31,850 nt of DNA from Gemmatimonadota bacterium (GTDB lineage Bacteria; 4572-55; J002). A model generated the notes under the pieces. That model was not told the origin of the DNA. It made no database searches and saw only the letters and a program-made list of their open reading frames with translations. Each line of letters starts with the position of its first letter. Position 1 is the first letter of the stretch. Positions 16,317 through 26,744 of this stretch are shown one piece after another. The position numbers and the translations under genes are program-made. The stretch spans positions 1 to 31,850 of the forward strand of contig RFFQ01000099.1 of assembly GCA_003697105.1 (NCBI GenBank), in the 5' to 3' direction.

Positions 16317-18002
16317 ATGTCAGCTACAACTAATGTTGCAATTCGGGCTGAAGAAGTTAGTAGTATTATTCAGCGGGAATTAGAAGAATATCGATCCGAG
16401 ATCGAGTCCGTAGATGTAGGCACCGTCCTCCAAGTAGGTGACGGGGTGGCGCGAGTCTATGGCTTAAAAAATGTGATGGCAAGTGAGTTATTGGAGTTCC
16501 CGGGCGGTGTCATGGGGTTAGCACTGAACTTGGAAGAAGATAACGTCGGTTGCGTGTTGCTGGGTCCCGATACGGAAATTAAAGAAGGTGATATTGTCAA
16601 GTGTACCGGTCGCATCATGGAGGTTCCGGTCGGTAAGGAGCTTTGTGGTCGGGTGGTTAATGCGCTGGGGCAACCGTTGGATGGTAAAGGTCCGATTGCT
16701 TCGAATAAATCCTATCGCGTGGAAACCATTGCCCCGGGTGTGGTGGATCGAATGCCGGTGAAGGAACCCCTGCAAACCGGACTGAAAGCGATTGATAGTA
16801 TGATCCCGATTGGACGGGGGCAGCGGGAATTAATCATCGGCGACCGCCAGACCGGTAAAACCGCGATTGTCGTTGATACCATTATCAACCAGAAAGATAC
16901 CGATGTGTTCTGTATCTATGTGGCGATTGGGCAAAAACAATCCACGGTGGTTCAAGTGGTTGAAACGCTGCAAAAACATGGAGCGATGGATTACACGATT
17001 GTGGTGATGGCAAATGCTTCTGATCCAGCGCCGTTGCAGTTTATTGCCCCCTTTGCCGGTAGTTCCATGGGTGAGTATTTCCGGGATACCGGACGTCATG
17101 CGGTGGTGTTCTATGATGACCTTTCCAAACACGCCCAAGCCTACCGCCAAATGTCGCTTTTGCTACGGCGCCCGCCGGGACGTGAAGCTTACCCCGGGGA
17201 CGTGTTCTATCTGCACTCGCGCTTGTTGGAACGCGCCGCAAAATTGGAAGAAAAGTTTATCATTATCCCGAAAGGTAAACAAGATGACTCGCCCGAGACC
17301 GGTGTAAATGGAAAGCTCTACCGCAAACATATTGAAAGTAGCGCGGAAGAACTGGAAAAAGACCTTAAAGACCTCGGTGAAGATAAACATGACGTTTACA
17401 AACTACCCAACAGCGGGGGTTCGTTGACGGCACTTCCGATTATTGAGACCCAGTTAGGTGACGTTTCGGCATATATCCCCACCAACGTGATTTCAATTAC
17501 GGATGGTCAAATCTATCTGCAAAGTGACCTCTTCTATTCCGGGGTTCGTCCGGCATTGGATGTGGGTATTTCCGTTTCCCGGGTCGGGGGTTCGGCACAG
17601 ACCAAAGCGATGAAATCCGTCGCCGGTCGCCTGCGCTTGGAACTGGCGCAATTTCGTGAACTGCAAGCGTTTGCACAGTTTGCCTCTGACTTGGATGAAG
17701 CGACACAGCGGCAATTAACACGAGGGACACGGTTGGTTGAAATCCTGAAACAACAGCAATACCAACCGCTTCCATTTGAAAAACAAGTGATGATCATCTA
17801 TGCCGGTACCAACGGCTTTCTGGATGATATTGATCTTGAACACATCGATGCCTTTGAGCGCGACTTTTATGAGTTTATGGATGAGAAATACCCTGATGTG
17901 GCGTTAAACATCAAAAAAACGCTCAAACTGGATGATGCGACCATCGATACCCTGAAAAAAGCCCTGAATGAATTCAAAAAAGATTTTGTTGAATCCCATT
18001 AA
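16317..18002 (+). CDS. atpA: F1Fo ATP synthase subunit alpha, with insertion
   Basis: Non-catalytic nucleotide-binding subunit of F1. It has the Walker A motif GDRQTGKT (175-182), the conserved [12 protein letters not shown] with the arginine finger Arg422, and the strongly conserved [19 protein letters not shown] (372-390). The length of 561 residues exceeds the usual 500-515. Compared with the E. coli protein from memory, the stretch between ERAA and GSLTALP is about 59 residues instead of 19, so about 40 residues are inserted around 311-366; this part is rich in Lys, Glu and Asp. The ribosome-binding site GGGAG sits about five bases before the ATG. It is followed 19 bases later by atpG. 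Confidence 0.97.
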   Translation: MSATTNVAIRAEEVSSIIQRELEEYRSEIESVDVGTVLQVGDGVARVYGLKNVMASELLEFPGGVMGLALNLEEDNVGCVLLGPDTEIKEGDIVKCTGRIMEVPVGKELCGRVVNALGQPLDGKGPIASNKSYRVETIAPGVVDRMPVKEPLQTGLKAIDSMIPIGRGQRELIIGDRQTGKTAIVVDTIINQKDTDVFCIYVAIGQKQSTVVQVVETLQKHGAMDYTIVVMANASDPAPLQFIAPFAGSSMGEYFRDTGRHAVVFYDDLSKHAQAYRQMSLLLRRPPGREAYPGDVFYLHSRLLERAAKLEEKFIIIPKGKQDDSPETGVNGKLYRKHIESSAEELEKDLKDLGEDKHDVYKLPNSGGSLTALPIIETQLGDVSAYIPTNVISITDGQIYLQSDLFYSGVRPALDVGISVSRVGGSAQTKAMKSVAGRLRLELAQFRELQAFAQFASDLDEATQRQLTRGTRLVEILKQQQYQPLPFEKQVMIIYAGTNGFLDDIDLEHIDAFERDFYEFMDEKYPDVALNIKKTLKLDDATIDTLKKALNEFKKDFVESH

Positions 18003-18021
18003 ATGGAAAAGAGATTAGAGG

Positions 18022-18891
18022 ATGGCTGCAGGAGTACGCGAACTCAAACGTCGGATTAAGGTCGTTAAAAATACGCAGAAAATTACCCGCGCAATGGAAA
18101 TGGTCGCGGCGGCAAAATTGAAAGTGGCTCAAACCAAGATTGAAGCCGCCGCCCCATATACGGATAAAATGCAAGGGATTTTAAATAATCTGCTGGCATC
18201 ATCCGGCACATTGGAACATGCCCTAACGGAAGTGCGTCCGACCGTAAACCGGATTTTATTGGTGTTACTCACCTCAGACCGGGGGTTGTGCGGCAGTTTT
18301 AACGCCAATATCAATCGTTTGGCTCAGAATTTCATCAAAGAACAAGGACAAGACCGGGTTGATATATTTGCGATTGGGCGGCGCGGACGAGACTTCTTCA
18401 CGAAACGCGGTTATAATGTCGTGGATTCCGAAACCGGCTTAAACCCCAAATTGACGTTCATGGATGCCCGGCAGATTTCAGATCGTATCAAAACGGCGTT
18501 TATCCATGGCGGCTATGATGAAGTGCATATCTGCTATGCGGAATTTAAGAATGTCGCCGCGCAAATCCCAACACACTTCCGATTTTTACCCTTGCAACCG
18601 GAAGCCACGGAAGAGATTCAACTAAACAACGATTACATTTTTGAGCCAGAGGCGGCGACGCTCTTCAATAGTTTGATCCCTCGCTATGTGGATACACAAG
18701 TGTATCGCTTGTTGATTGAATCCTTAACCAGTGAATTTGCCGCGCGGATGCGGGCGATGAAAACAGCAACCGACAATGCCAAAGATGTGATCCGGACGTT
18801 GACGATCAAATACAACAAGACCCGTCAGGCGGCAATTACGGCGGAATTGATGGACATTGTTGGTGGAGCAAATGCTTTAGAAAATCAATAG
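18022..18891 (+). CDS. atpG: F1Fo ATP synthase subunit gamma
   Basis: Central rotor shaft of F1, 289 residues, a usual length. The N-terminal helix begins ELKRRIKVVKNTQKITRAME and the C-terminal helix contains MRAMKTATDNAKDVI and IKYNKTRQAAITAELMDIV; together these form the coiled coil inside the alpha/beta hexamer. The middle contains LLTSDRGLCGSFNANINR, a family hallmark. No cyanobacterial-type redox insertion was seen. It lies between atpA and atpD with short gaps, in the standard operon order. Confidence 0.96.
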   Translation: MAAGVRELKRRIKVVKNTQKITRAMEMVAAAKLKVAQTKIEAAAPYTDKMQGILNNLLASSGTLEHALTEVRPTVNRILLVLLTSDRGLCGSFNANINRLAQNFIKEQGQDRVDIFAIGRRGRDFFTKRGYNVVDSETGLNPKLTFMDARQISDRIKTAFIHGGYDEVHICYAEFKNVAAQIPTHFRFLPLQPEATEEIQLNNDYIFEPEAATLFNSLIPRYVDTQVYRLLIESLTSEFAARMRAMKTATDNAKDVIRTLTIKYNKTRQAAITAELMDIVGGANALENQ

Positions 18892-18909
18892 TATTATCAA
18901 AACTAATAA

Positions 18910-20328
<1,419 letters not shown>

Positions 20329-20336
20329 GGTGAACT

Positions 20337-20705
20337 ATGGCTCAGGAAAAATCATTTGTAATTGATATTGTCACGCCAGATAAAATGGCACTCAGTTTGA
20401 AAGCGATTTCGCTTTCCGCACCCGGCGTTGAAGGATATTTTGGGGTGTTAGCAAACCATGCCCCGATGATGACCGAATTGAAACCCGGTAAACTTAAAAT
20501 CGTTGAAGTGGATGATATGCGGGCAATTGTGGTCATTGGCGGCGGGTTTTTGGAAGTCGAAAACAACAAGGTGGTTATTCTCGCCGACAGTGTTGATTAT
20601 GTAGAAGAGAAAAAAGTACGTGACTTTGACGGATTGAACATGGCTCAAGCCGATATCGCGCTGGCGGATGCAGAACAACGGTTGAAAGCCCTGCAAGCAA
20701 ACTAG
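20337..20705 (+). CDS. atpC: F1Fo ATP synthase subunit epsilon, short form
   Basis: Rotor subunit of 122 residues. The N-terminal beta-sandwich is complete ([47 protein letters not shown]). After ILAD only about 38 residues remain, against about 57 in E. coli. The remaining helix ([20 protein letters not shown]) aligns best with the second C-terminal helix, so the first helix appears to be missing or very short. Since the two-helix domain gives ATPase inhibition, this enzyme may have weaker intrinsic inhibition; that is an inference. It is the last gene of the operon, and a terminator follows 24 bases later. Confidence 0.93.
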   Translation: MAQEKSFVIDIVTPDKMALSLKAISLSAPGVEGYFGVLANHAPMMTELKPGKLKIVEVDDMRAIVVIGGGFLEVENNKVVILADSVDYVEEKKVRDFDGLNMAQADIALADAEQRLKALQAN

Positions 20706-20729
20706 CCACAAATCAATCAGAATTGAGAG

Positions 20730-20764
20730 AAGCCCTTGATGCCCATCGTCAAGGGCTTTCTTAC
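20730..20764 (+). terminator. Terminator at the end of the atp operon
   Basis: AAGCCCTTGA (20730-20739) pairs perfectly with TCAAGGGCTT (20749-20758) across a 9-base loop, followed by TCTTA. The T-run is imperfect, so some read-through into prfA is likely; no clear promoter was found between this hairpin and prfA. Confidence 0.75.
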
Positions 20765-20785
20765 GTATGTAAGGAGACTTTTATC

Positions 20786-21859
20786 ATGATAGATGCCTTA
20801 GAAAAGGCACTAAATCGCTACCAAGAATTGGAAACCCTGCTGGCAGACCCCAACGTGATTTCCGATATTGAACGGATGAGAACGATTGCCAAAGAACACA
20901 GCGACCTAGCCGACCTCGTCCAATTGTACCGGGAATATAAAGACGTGCTTCAAGAACTCGAAGGTGCAAAAGAACTTCTCAGCACGGATGACCCCGAGAT
21001 GCGAGAACTCGCTGAAATGGAAGTCGCCGAACTCTCTGAACGCGAAGAGCAAATGCGGAATGAACTGCGGAAATTATTGCTCCCCCAAGACCCCAATGAT
21101 AGCAAAAATACCATTGTGGAAATTCGCGCGGGTACGGGTGGTGAGGAAGCGGCGTTGTTTGCGGCGGAACTCTTTCGGATGTATTCTAAATATGCAGAAA
21201 ATAAAGGGTGGAAAATCGATGTTATGAGTTCCAATGAAACCGGCGTTGGTGGGCTTAAAGAAATTATATTTTTAGTGGAAGGAAAAGATGTGTACCGCCG
21301 TTTGAAACATGAAAGTGGCGGGCATCGGGTTCAACGTGTGCCCGTTACCGAAACCAGCGGCCGGATTCATACCTCTGCGGCAACGGTAGCCGTTCTACCC
21401 GAAGCAGATGAGGTCGATGTCGAAATTAACATGAATGACCTGCAAATTGATGTTTATCGTGCGAGTGGCGCGGGTGGACAGCATGTCAACACCACCGATT
21501 CTGCCGTTCGGATGACCCATATCCCCACCGGACTCGTGGTGACATGCCAAGATGAACGTTCCCAACACAAAAATCGAGCGAAAGCCCTGAAAGTACTCCG
21601 GGCGCGGTTGTACGAAAAGGCGCAGGCAGAAGCGGCGGCAGAACAGGCACAGGCACGTAAAAGTCAAGTGGGTAGCGGTGACCGTAGCGATAAAATCCGA
21701 ACGTATAACTATCCTCAAAACCGGGTTACCGACCACCGGATCGGCTTAACACTATATCGCCTCAATGAAATTTTAGAAGGTGACTTAGATACCCTGATCG
21801 ATGCCTTGATTGAAGATGAACAAGTTAAACGATTGGAAGCTCAAGCCCTGTCAACCTAA
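20786..21859 (+). CDS. prfA: Peptide chain release factor 1
   Basis: Translation termination factor for UAA and UAG, 357 residues from the chosen start. GGQ (230-232, in [18 protein letters not shown]) is the catalytic tripeptide for peptidyl-tRNA hydrolysis. The codon-reading tripeptide PVT (186-188) in [15 protein letters not shown] identifies RF1 rather than RF2. The ATG at 20786 has AAGGAG nine bases upstream. An in-frame ATG at 20723 lies before the terminator hairpin and is rejected. The usual partner gene prmC is not downstream; instead the end overlaps the convergent rex gene by nine bases. Transcription probably comes from read-through of the atp operon or from an unrecognised promoter. 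Confidence 0.96.
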   Translation: MIDALEKALNRYQELETLLADPNVISDIERMRTIAKEHSDLADLVQLYREYKDVLQELEGAKELLSTDDPEMRELAEMEVAELSEREEQMRNELRKLLLPQDPNDSKNTIVEIRAGTGGEEAALFAAELFRMYSKYAENKGWKIDVMSSNETGVGGLKEIIFLVEGKDVYRRLKHESGGHRVQRVPVTETSGRIHTSAATVAVLPEADEVDVEINMNDLQIDVYRASGAGGQHVNTTDSAVRMTHIPTGLVVTCQDERSQHKNRAKALKVLRARLYEKAQAEAAAEQAQARKSQVGSGDRSDKIRTYNYPQNRVTDHRIGLTLYRLNEILEGDLDTLIDALIEDEQVKRLEAQALST

Positions 21860-22513
21860 TGGTGAGGGGCGATGTTCGTGAGTTAAGTGATACGTCAATC
21901 CTTCGAGTTCAATTGCCAGATTCACGTTGCGTAACTGAACATTGGAGGGCACAATCAGCGTCCGGGGAGCAAAATTCAAGATCGATTGAATACCGCTGGC
22001 AACCACGATGTCGGCAACGGCTTGTGCCTCTGACAATGGAACGGCAATAATTGCAATTGTTACGGAAAGCGCTTGAACCGTATCACTAAACTCATCCATA
22101 TGCTGTATTTTGAGTTGGTTCCACATCTGACCCACTTTTGCGGGATGCTTATCAAATACTGCCACGATTTCAAATCCCTGACGCTTAAAATTTTTGTACG
22201 AACAAAGCGCAGAACCTAAATTGCCCGCACCGATCAACGCAATTTTCCACTGCTGATGTAACCCCAGTATCCGAGCTAATTTCTCCTTCAATTCGGGTAC
22301 GGTATATCCGAGTCCTCGCCGCCCAAAATTTCCGAATAGAGATAAATCTTTTCGGACTTGTGCTGATGTCACCCGACTTAACTCCCCTAATGTTTCTGAG
22401 GAGACTACGGTCACGCCATTTTGATTCAGTTCATCCAAGATGTGGTAATAAATGGAAAGTCGCCGTACGGTAAAATCTGAAATGGTTGAGGGTGTTGTCA
22501 GTTTAATGGTCAT
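21851..22513 (-). CDS. rex: Redox-sensing transcriptional repressor Rex
   Basis: A 220-residue homodimeric repressor that senses NADH/NAD balance; NADH binding releases it from DNA. The N-terminal winged helix (about 11-72) contains [22 protein letters not shown], with its recognition helix. The C-terminal Rossmann domain has GAGNLG (95-100) and Asp121 in [10 protein letters not shown]. The final helical part swaps between subunits in known Rex structures. It lies 14 bases downstream of the archease gene on the same strand, hence probably one operon. A strong Rex-type operator lies at the start of the atp operon in this same window. The end overlaps prfA tail to tail. Confidence 0.95.
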   Translation of the reverse strand: MTIKLTTPSTISDFTVRRLSIYYHILDELNQNGVTVVSSETLGELSRVTSAQVRKDLSLFGNFGRRGLGYTVPELKEKLARILGLHQQWKIALIGAGNLGSALCSYKNFKRQGFEIVAVFDKHPAKVGQMWNQLKIQHMDEFSDTVQALSVTIAIIAVPLSEAQAVADIVVASGIQSILNFAPRTLIVPSNVQLRNVNLAIELEGLTYHLTHEHRPSPLG

Positions 22514-22527
22514 GGTGTCGCCTGTGA

Positions 22528-22938
22528 TTAGAGATCGAAAATAATTTGAGCCGTCCAGTAAGCCCCATTATACCCAACATGTAAATTATGGTAGGTCACC
22601 GCTTTAATTTCGGTGTTTAGAATATGTTTTTGGGGGTCTAGTGGTTCACCCCAAATGGTCGCAGTTAGTGCCGTCTGACAGATCGTATTGATCGTAAATG
22701 AACAAAACAGCATTTGCTCGGTCTCGTGTAAAAAAAGGAGTTCCTCCAACCAATAGACCATCAGCCGTACCGGTGTAGAAGCGCTGACCTGAATTTTTTT
22801 CGACTGGCGGGGTTCTACCGTATCCAGATCAGCAATGATGCGAAACATGCCTTCTGCCGCTTCGGTAAATAAGGCGGAAAGCGTGTTTGCTTGTACCGCC
22901 AGTCCTACGTCCGCCGTGTGATCAAAATATGAAATCAT
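22528..22938 (-). CDS. Archease
   Basis: A 136-residue protein of the archease family. FDHTADVGLAV near the N-terminus is the family signature with Asp10, and the C-terminus ends in IIFDL, where the terminal Asp is a conserved metal ligand. Archease helps the RNA ligase RtcB work through multiple turnovers in archaea, eukaryotes and some bacteria. No rtcB gene is in the window, so it is either elsewhere or this protein has another client. It is the first gene of a two-gene unit with rex. The intergenic region shared with the capA gene probably carries its promoter, but I could not identify one clearly on this strand. Confidence 0.9.
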   Translation of the reverse strand: MISYFDHTADVGLAVQANTLSALFTEAAEGMFRIIADLDTVEPRQSKKIQVSASTPVRLMVYWLEELLFLHETEQMLFCSFTINTICQTALTATIWGEPLDPQKHILNTEIKAVTYHNLHVGYNGAYWTAQIIFDL

Positions 22939-23042
22939 GATGAGATCGGTCTTGACAGGTAAAAGAGAATCGATTAACTTAATTCCCTATACTTTTATGC
23001 TTAAAATTTTTAGATAATATAACCTCGACCTGTGCCCTATCC

Positions 23043-24131
23043 ATGAGATACTTCTTGCTATTTTTACGGTTTTTTGTCACGCTGGTGATTGTCTTTTTTC
23101 ATCTTCAGATGCCTGTGTTGGCGGCTGAAAATAGCGTGACAGTGATGTATACCGGAGATGTCATGCTGGGAGGGCGATTGATCTCCATTATGGATGAGAA
23201 AGGCTTTGCCTACCCCTTTCAGGAAACCCAAGCCCTATTGGATAGTGCTGATCTGGTCATCTGTAATCTGGAAGCTCCATTCAGCGCAAACGGCACACCG
23301 TTCCCCAAAGATTATCACTTCCGTGTTCCCCCTCAATACGCCCAAGCCTTAAAAATTGCTGGTTTTGATGTTCTTGCCATTGCCAATGATCATATTTTAG
23401 ATTATGGTGAATCTTCGTTAAGAACTACTCAGGAGAGTCTTACCGCTTTAGGTCTGAAGACCCTCGGGGCAGGGGATAATGTTGTGGATGCCCGAACACC
23501 ATTGGTTGTGGAAATTCATGGTGTTAAAATTGGTTTACTGGCATATTCCAAGAGTTTTCCCACATCCTTTTACGCTACGGAAGATCGGTATGGTACCGCT
23601 CCCGGATTTGAGCAATTTTTACGGGAAGACATTCCGGCATTGCGGGATAGTGTAGATTTTCTGCTCGTTTCATTCCATTGGGGCACCAGCCAACGAAAAT
23701 ACCCCAAGCGGTACCAGCGTCATTTAGCGCATTTGAGTATTGATTTAGGTGCGGATGCGGTAGTTGGGCATCATTCGTACCACCTTCAGCCCATTGAAGC
23801 GTATAATGGCGGAGTTATTGTATATAATATTGGGAAGTATGTTGCAGGTTCGCTGGTTCGGGCGTCTCGCATGGGGGCACTGATCCGCTTTCAGATCCGG
23901 CAAGAGGGCCGCCATACGCTGGAAGTTATCCCCATCCATCCCGGGGAGTATCAATATTATTTTCAACCCATTATTGCCACTGGGGATAAAGCCCTTGATA
24001 TCTTGGAATATATTCAGCACCAATCGATCAATTTGCCGTTCCAAATGGATCGGGGACGGGCTATCTATCACTTCGGAAGCCGTCAAATTCGTGCCAATTC
24101 GCCGGCTTCCAAAGTGATGCGTTCCGATTAA
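23043..24131 (+). CDS. CapA-family (PGA_cap) metallophosphatase-like protein, exported
   Basis: A 362-residue protein with an N-terminal signal peptide (hydrophobic about 4-26, ending VLAAEN). The calcineurin-like CapA fold is shown by [10 protein letters not shown] (Asp39), ICNLEAPF (Asn75, Glu77), ANDHILDYG (113-122), SFHWG (His212) and [11 protein letters not shown] (His243, His244). CapA participates in poly-gamma-glutamate capsule synthesis in Bacillus, but most family members are uncharacterised and no capBC genes are here. The usual ANNH is ANDH in this protein, a small departure. No Shine-Dalgarno is evident. Upstream, TTGACA (22952-22957) has only a weak -10 at the right distance. 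The stop codon shares bases with the gyrA stop on the opposite strand. Confidence 0.85.
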   Translation: MRYFLLFLRFFVTLVIVFFHLQMPVLAAENSVTVMYTGDVMLGGRLISIMDEKGFAYPFQETQALLDSADLVICNLEAPFSANGTPFPKDYHFRVPPQYAQALKIAGFDVLAIANDHILDYGESSLRTTQESLTALGLKTLGAGDNVVDARTPLVVEIHGVKIGLLAYSKSFPTSFYATEDRYGTAPGFEQFLREDIPALRDSVDFLLVSFHWGTSQRKYPKRYQRHLAHLSIDLGADAVVGHHSYHLQPIEAYNGGVIVYNIGKYVAGSLVRASRMGALIRFQIRQEGRHTLEVIPIHPGEYQYYFQPIIATGDKALDILEYIQHQSINLPFQMDRGRAIYHFGSRQIRANSPASKVMRSD

Positions 24132-26623
24132 ACTTTTTCAATAATAGCTTGCGCCGCCGTTACGTCCTCATTGTTGTTTTCAACGCCATTTTCGTCATCC
24201 TTTGTCGCCACTCGTGCGACATCCACCAAAAAGTCATCCGCATCGAGTGAGATCAAGCGGACGCCCTGTGTATTCCGCCCAATAATACTGATACTGTTGA
24301 TCGGCACCCGGATGATGACCCCATTTTTGGTCATCAGCATGAGTTCATCTTCATCCATGACTTCCCGCAATGCAATCACGTGTCCATTCCGTTTGTTGGT
24401 TTTGATGGTGATAACACCTTTACCGCCCCGGTGTCGCACCGGATATTCTGAAATTTCGGTACGTTTACCATAGCCATTTTCGGTCACGACTAAAAGAGTG
24501 CTACCGCGTTTGACCACGATCCCATCTACTACCTCGTCCCCATCACGGAGGTCGATCCCTTTTACTCCACGGGTACCGCGCCCGGTGGGACGGACATCTT
24601 TTTCGGAGAAGCGGATAGCGAATCCTTTCCGGGTCCCGATAATAAGGTCTTGGCTTCCATCGGTGATAGAGACGGAAACCAAATCATCGTCTTCATCCAG
24701 ATTGATCGCGTTAATGCCGGTGACTCGAGGGTTGCTAAACGCACTGAGAACGGTCTTATTCACCAGTCCCTTGCGGGTGAACATGGTCACAAACAGGTCT
24801 TCCTTAAATTCCCGGATGGGCAACACGGCTTTAATCGTTTCGCCACTGCTAAAGTTAATCATATTAACAATTGCACGTCCTTTGCTGGCACGACCACCTT
24901 GGGGGATGTCGAGTACTTTCAGCCAGTAGCAACGTCCTGTGCTGGAAAACACCACCAGCCAACTATGGGTGGATGCGACAAAGACACTCTCAACCCAATC
25001 ATCATCTTTGGTGGTCATACCGGTCACGCCGCGCCCACCGCGTCCTTGTCGCCGGTAATTATGCACGGGTAACCGCTTGATATAGCCTTGATGGGTGATG
25101 GAGATCACGTTGTCTTCTTCGGCAATGAGGTCTTCAATGGTCAGTTCCGTGGTATCCGCGACGATTTCGGTGCGGCGTTCATCACCAAATTGCTTCCGGA
25201 TATTTTCCAATTCCTCCTTGACGATGGTGTACACTTTGTCCCGGCTTGCCAGAATCGATTTGAGATATTCAATTTTTTTCAGGATTTCGATGTATTCATC
25301 TTCAATTTTTTGCCGCTCCAGACCGGTCAGCCGTTGCAACCGCATATCCAGAATGGCTTGTGCTTGAACATCCGTCAAGCCAAATTGTTCTATTAAACCC
25401 TCTTTGGCAACTTTGGGGTCTTTGGCGCCGCGAATCAACTTGATGATCGCATCCAAATTATCAAGTGCAATTTTTAATCCCTCTAAAATGTGTGCTCGCG
25501 CTTCCGCTTTGGCGAGTTCATATTTTGTACGGCGAATAATGACCTCTTCCCGGTGGTGCAGGAAGTGAACCAGCATCTCTTTCAGGGTTAAAATTCGGGG
25601 AACGTTATCCACCAGCGCCAGCATTAACGCACTGAAATTTTGTTGCAGTTGGGTATGTTTGTATAATTGGTTCAGCAAGATGCGGGGTTCTGTACCCCGT
25701 TTCACATCGATCACAATTCGCATTCCATCCCGATCCGACTCATCCCGGATATCCGAGATACCTTCTAATTTGCGATCCCGTACTAAATCAGCGGTTTTCT
25801 CAATCAGACGTGCTTTATTGACGGTGTAAGGCAACTCCGAAATCACAATGGACGTTTTGTTGTTGCTGTGACTTTCAATATTTGCCCGTCCGCGCACTTT
25901 AATCGAGCCACGTCCGGTCGTGTAGGCATCAATAATACCGCGTTTGCCAAAGATGATCCCCCCGGTAGGGAAGTCTGGACCCTTCACATAAGTTAGCAAA
26001 TCTTCATTGGTCAACTCTGGGTTTTCGATCAATGCTACCAGCGCATCGACCAGTTCCCCCAAATTGTGAGGCGGGATGTTGGTGGCCATGGCGACCGCAA
26101 TTCCAGATGAGCCGTTCATCAATAGATTGGGAATGGCGGCGGGTAATACCTCCGGCATTTGAAGACTATCATCAAAGTTTGGCACCATATTGACCGTCTC
26201 TTTGTCCAAATCTCGCATCAATTCGTCGGTAATGCGTGCCATCCGGCATTCGGTGTACCGCATTGCCGCCGGTGGGTCGCCGTCAATGGAACCAAAGTTT
26301 CCTTGCCCATCCACCAGCGTGTACCGCATGGAAAAGTCCTGTGCCATTCGTACAAGGGTATCGTAAATAGCGGCGTCCCCGTGCGGGTGATACTTACCCA
26401 TCGTTTCCCCCACCACGCGGGCACTTTTTTTATAGGGTTTGTTGTAACCTAAGTTCAGTTCGGTCATGGCGTATAATACCCGCCGGTGTACCGGTTTTAA
26501 GCCGTCCCGGACATCGGGTAGTGCCCGACCAATAATCACGCTCATGGAATAATCCAAATATGCGTTTTTCATCTCCTCTTCAATGTTGACCGGTATGATC
26601 TTTTGACGAACTTCAAACGCCAT
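24128..26623 (-). CDS. gyrA: DNA gyrase subunit A
   Basis: An 831-residue type II topoisomerase subunit that cuts and rejoins DNA. Catalytic Tyr123 lies in AMRYTECRM. The quinolone region is [18 protein letters not shown], with Ala84 where E. coli has Ser83 and Asp88 where it has Asp87. The C-terminal beta-pinwheel carries a GyrA box QGRGGRG (526-532), which marks gyrase rather than ParC. The ATG at 26623 follows AGGAG; an in-frame upstream ATG at 26662 would add 13 residues that do not resemble GyrA and lies against the terminator-like hairpin, so it is rejected. The C-terminus ends with an acidic, Asn-rich tail. The leader contains a promoter followed by a terminator-like hairpin. gyrB is not adjacent. 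Confidence 0.97.
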   Translation of the reverse strand: MAFEVRQKIIPVNIEEEMKNAYLDYSMSVIIGRALPDVRDGLKPVHRRVLYAMTELNLGYNKPYKKSARVVGETMGKYHPHGDAAIYDTLVRMAQDFSMRYTLVDGQGNFGSIDGDPPAAMRYTECRMARITDELMRDLDKETVNMVPNFDDSLQMPEVLPAAIPNLLMNGSSGIAVAMATNIPPHNLGELVDALVALIENPELTNEDLLTYVKGPDFPTGGIIFGKRGIIDAYTTGRGSIKVRGRANIESHSNNKTSIVISELPYTVNKARLIEKTADLVRDRKLEGISDIRDESDRDGMRIVIDVKRGTEPRILLNQLYKHTQLQQNFSALMLALVDNVPRILTLKEMLVHFLHHREEVIIRRTKYELAKAEARAHILEGLKIALDNLDAIIKLIRGAKDPKVAKEGLIEQFGLTDVQAQAILDMRLQRLTGLERQKIEDEYIEILKKIEYLKSILASRDKVYTIVKEELENIRKQFGDERRTEIVADTTELTIEDLIAEEDNVISITHQGYIKRLPVHNYRRQGRGGRGVTGMTTKDDDWVESVFVASTHSWLVVFSSTGRCYWLKVLDIPQGGRASKGRAIVNMINFSSGETIKAVLPIREFKEDLFVTMFTRKGLVNKTVLSAFSNPRVTGINAINLDEDDDLVSVSITDGSQDLIIGTRKGFAIRFSEKDVRPTGRGTRGVKGIDLRDGDEVVDGIVVKRGSTLLVVTENGYGKRTEISEYPVRHRGGKGVITIKTNKRNGHVIALREVMDEDELMLMTKNGVIIRVPINSISIIGRNTQGVRLISLDADDFLVDVARVATKDDENGVENNNEDVTAAQAIIEKV

Positions 26624-26639
26624 AACGAGTCTCCTGATC

Positions 26640-26655
26640 TGTATAAATTTACACA
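26640..26655. promoter_or_regulatory. AT-rich near-palindrome in the gyrA leader
   Basis: TGTATAAATTTACACA is a 16-base inverted repeat with one mismatched pair, placed between the T-run of the leader hairpin and the gyrA ribosome-binding site. On the gyrA strand it reads TTGTGTAAATTTATACAG, a weak resemblance to a Rex box (10 of 14 positions). Function unknown. Confidence 0.35.
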
Positions 26656-26663
26656 ATGACATG

Positions 26664-26697
26664 AAAAAAATAGCGGATTGCCGGTTGACAACCCGCT
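26664..26697 (-). terminator. Intrinsic terminator or attenuator in the gyrA leader
   Basis: On the minus strand AGCGGGTTG (26697-26689) pairs with CAATCCGCT (26680-26672), nine positions with one A-C mismatch, over an 8-base loop, followed by A and seven Ts (26670-26664). It lies after the antiporter-ATPase gene and also about 12 bases downstream of the predicted gyrA transcription start, so it could end transcripts of the upstream gene and also attenuate gyrA. Confidence 0.75.
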
Positions 26698-26715
26698 GAT
26701 ACTTAATTGAGCCTA

Positions 26716-26744
26716 AATATAGTATTTTCAGTGACTTTTGTCAA
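26716..26744 (-). promoter_or_regulatory. Sigma70-type promoter directed at gyrA
   Basis: Read on the minus strand, TTGACA (26744-26739), a 17-base spacer and TATATT (26721-26716) form a near-consensus promoter. The -35 lies inside the last codons of the antiporter-ATPase gene. Transcription would start near 26709, giving a leader of about 86 bases that holds the terminator-like hairpin. Confidence 0.78.

Noticed and set aside
20723-20785. Upstream in-frame ATG for prfA
   Set aside because: It lies before the atp terminator hairpin, has no ribosome-binding site, and the extra residues do not resemble RF1.
26624-26662. Upstream in-frame ATG for gyrA
   Set aside because: It adds 13 residues unlike GyrA and abuts the T-run of the leader hairpin, while 26623 has a good AGGAG.
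26685-26690. TTGACA on the plus strand in the gyrA leader hairpin
   Set aside because: No -10 at 16-18 bases and no plus-strand gene downstream.
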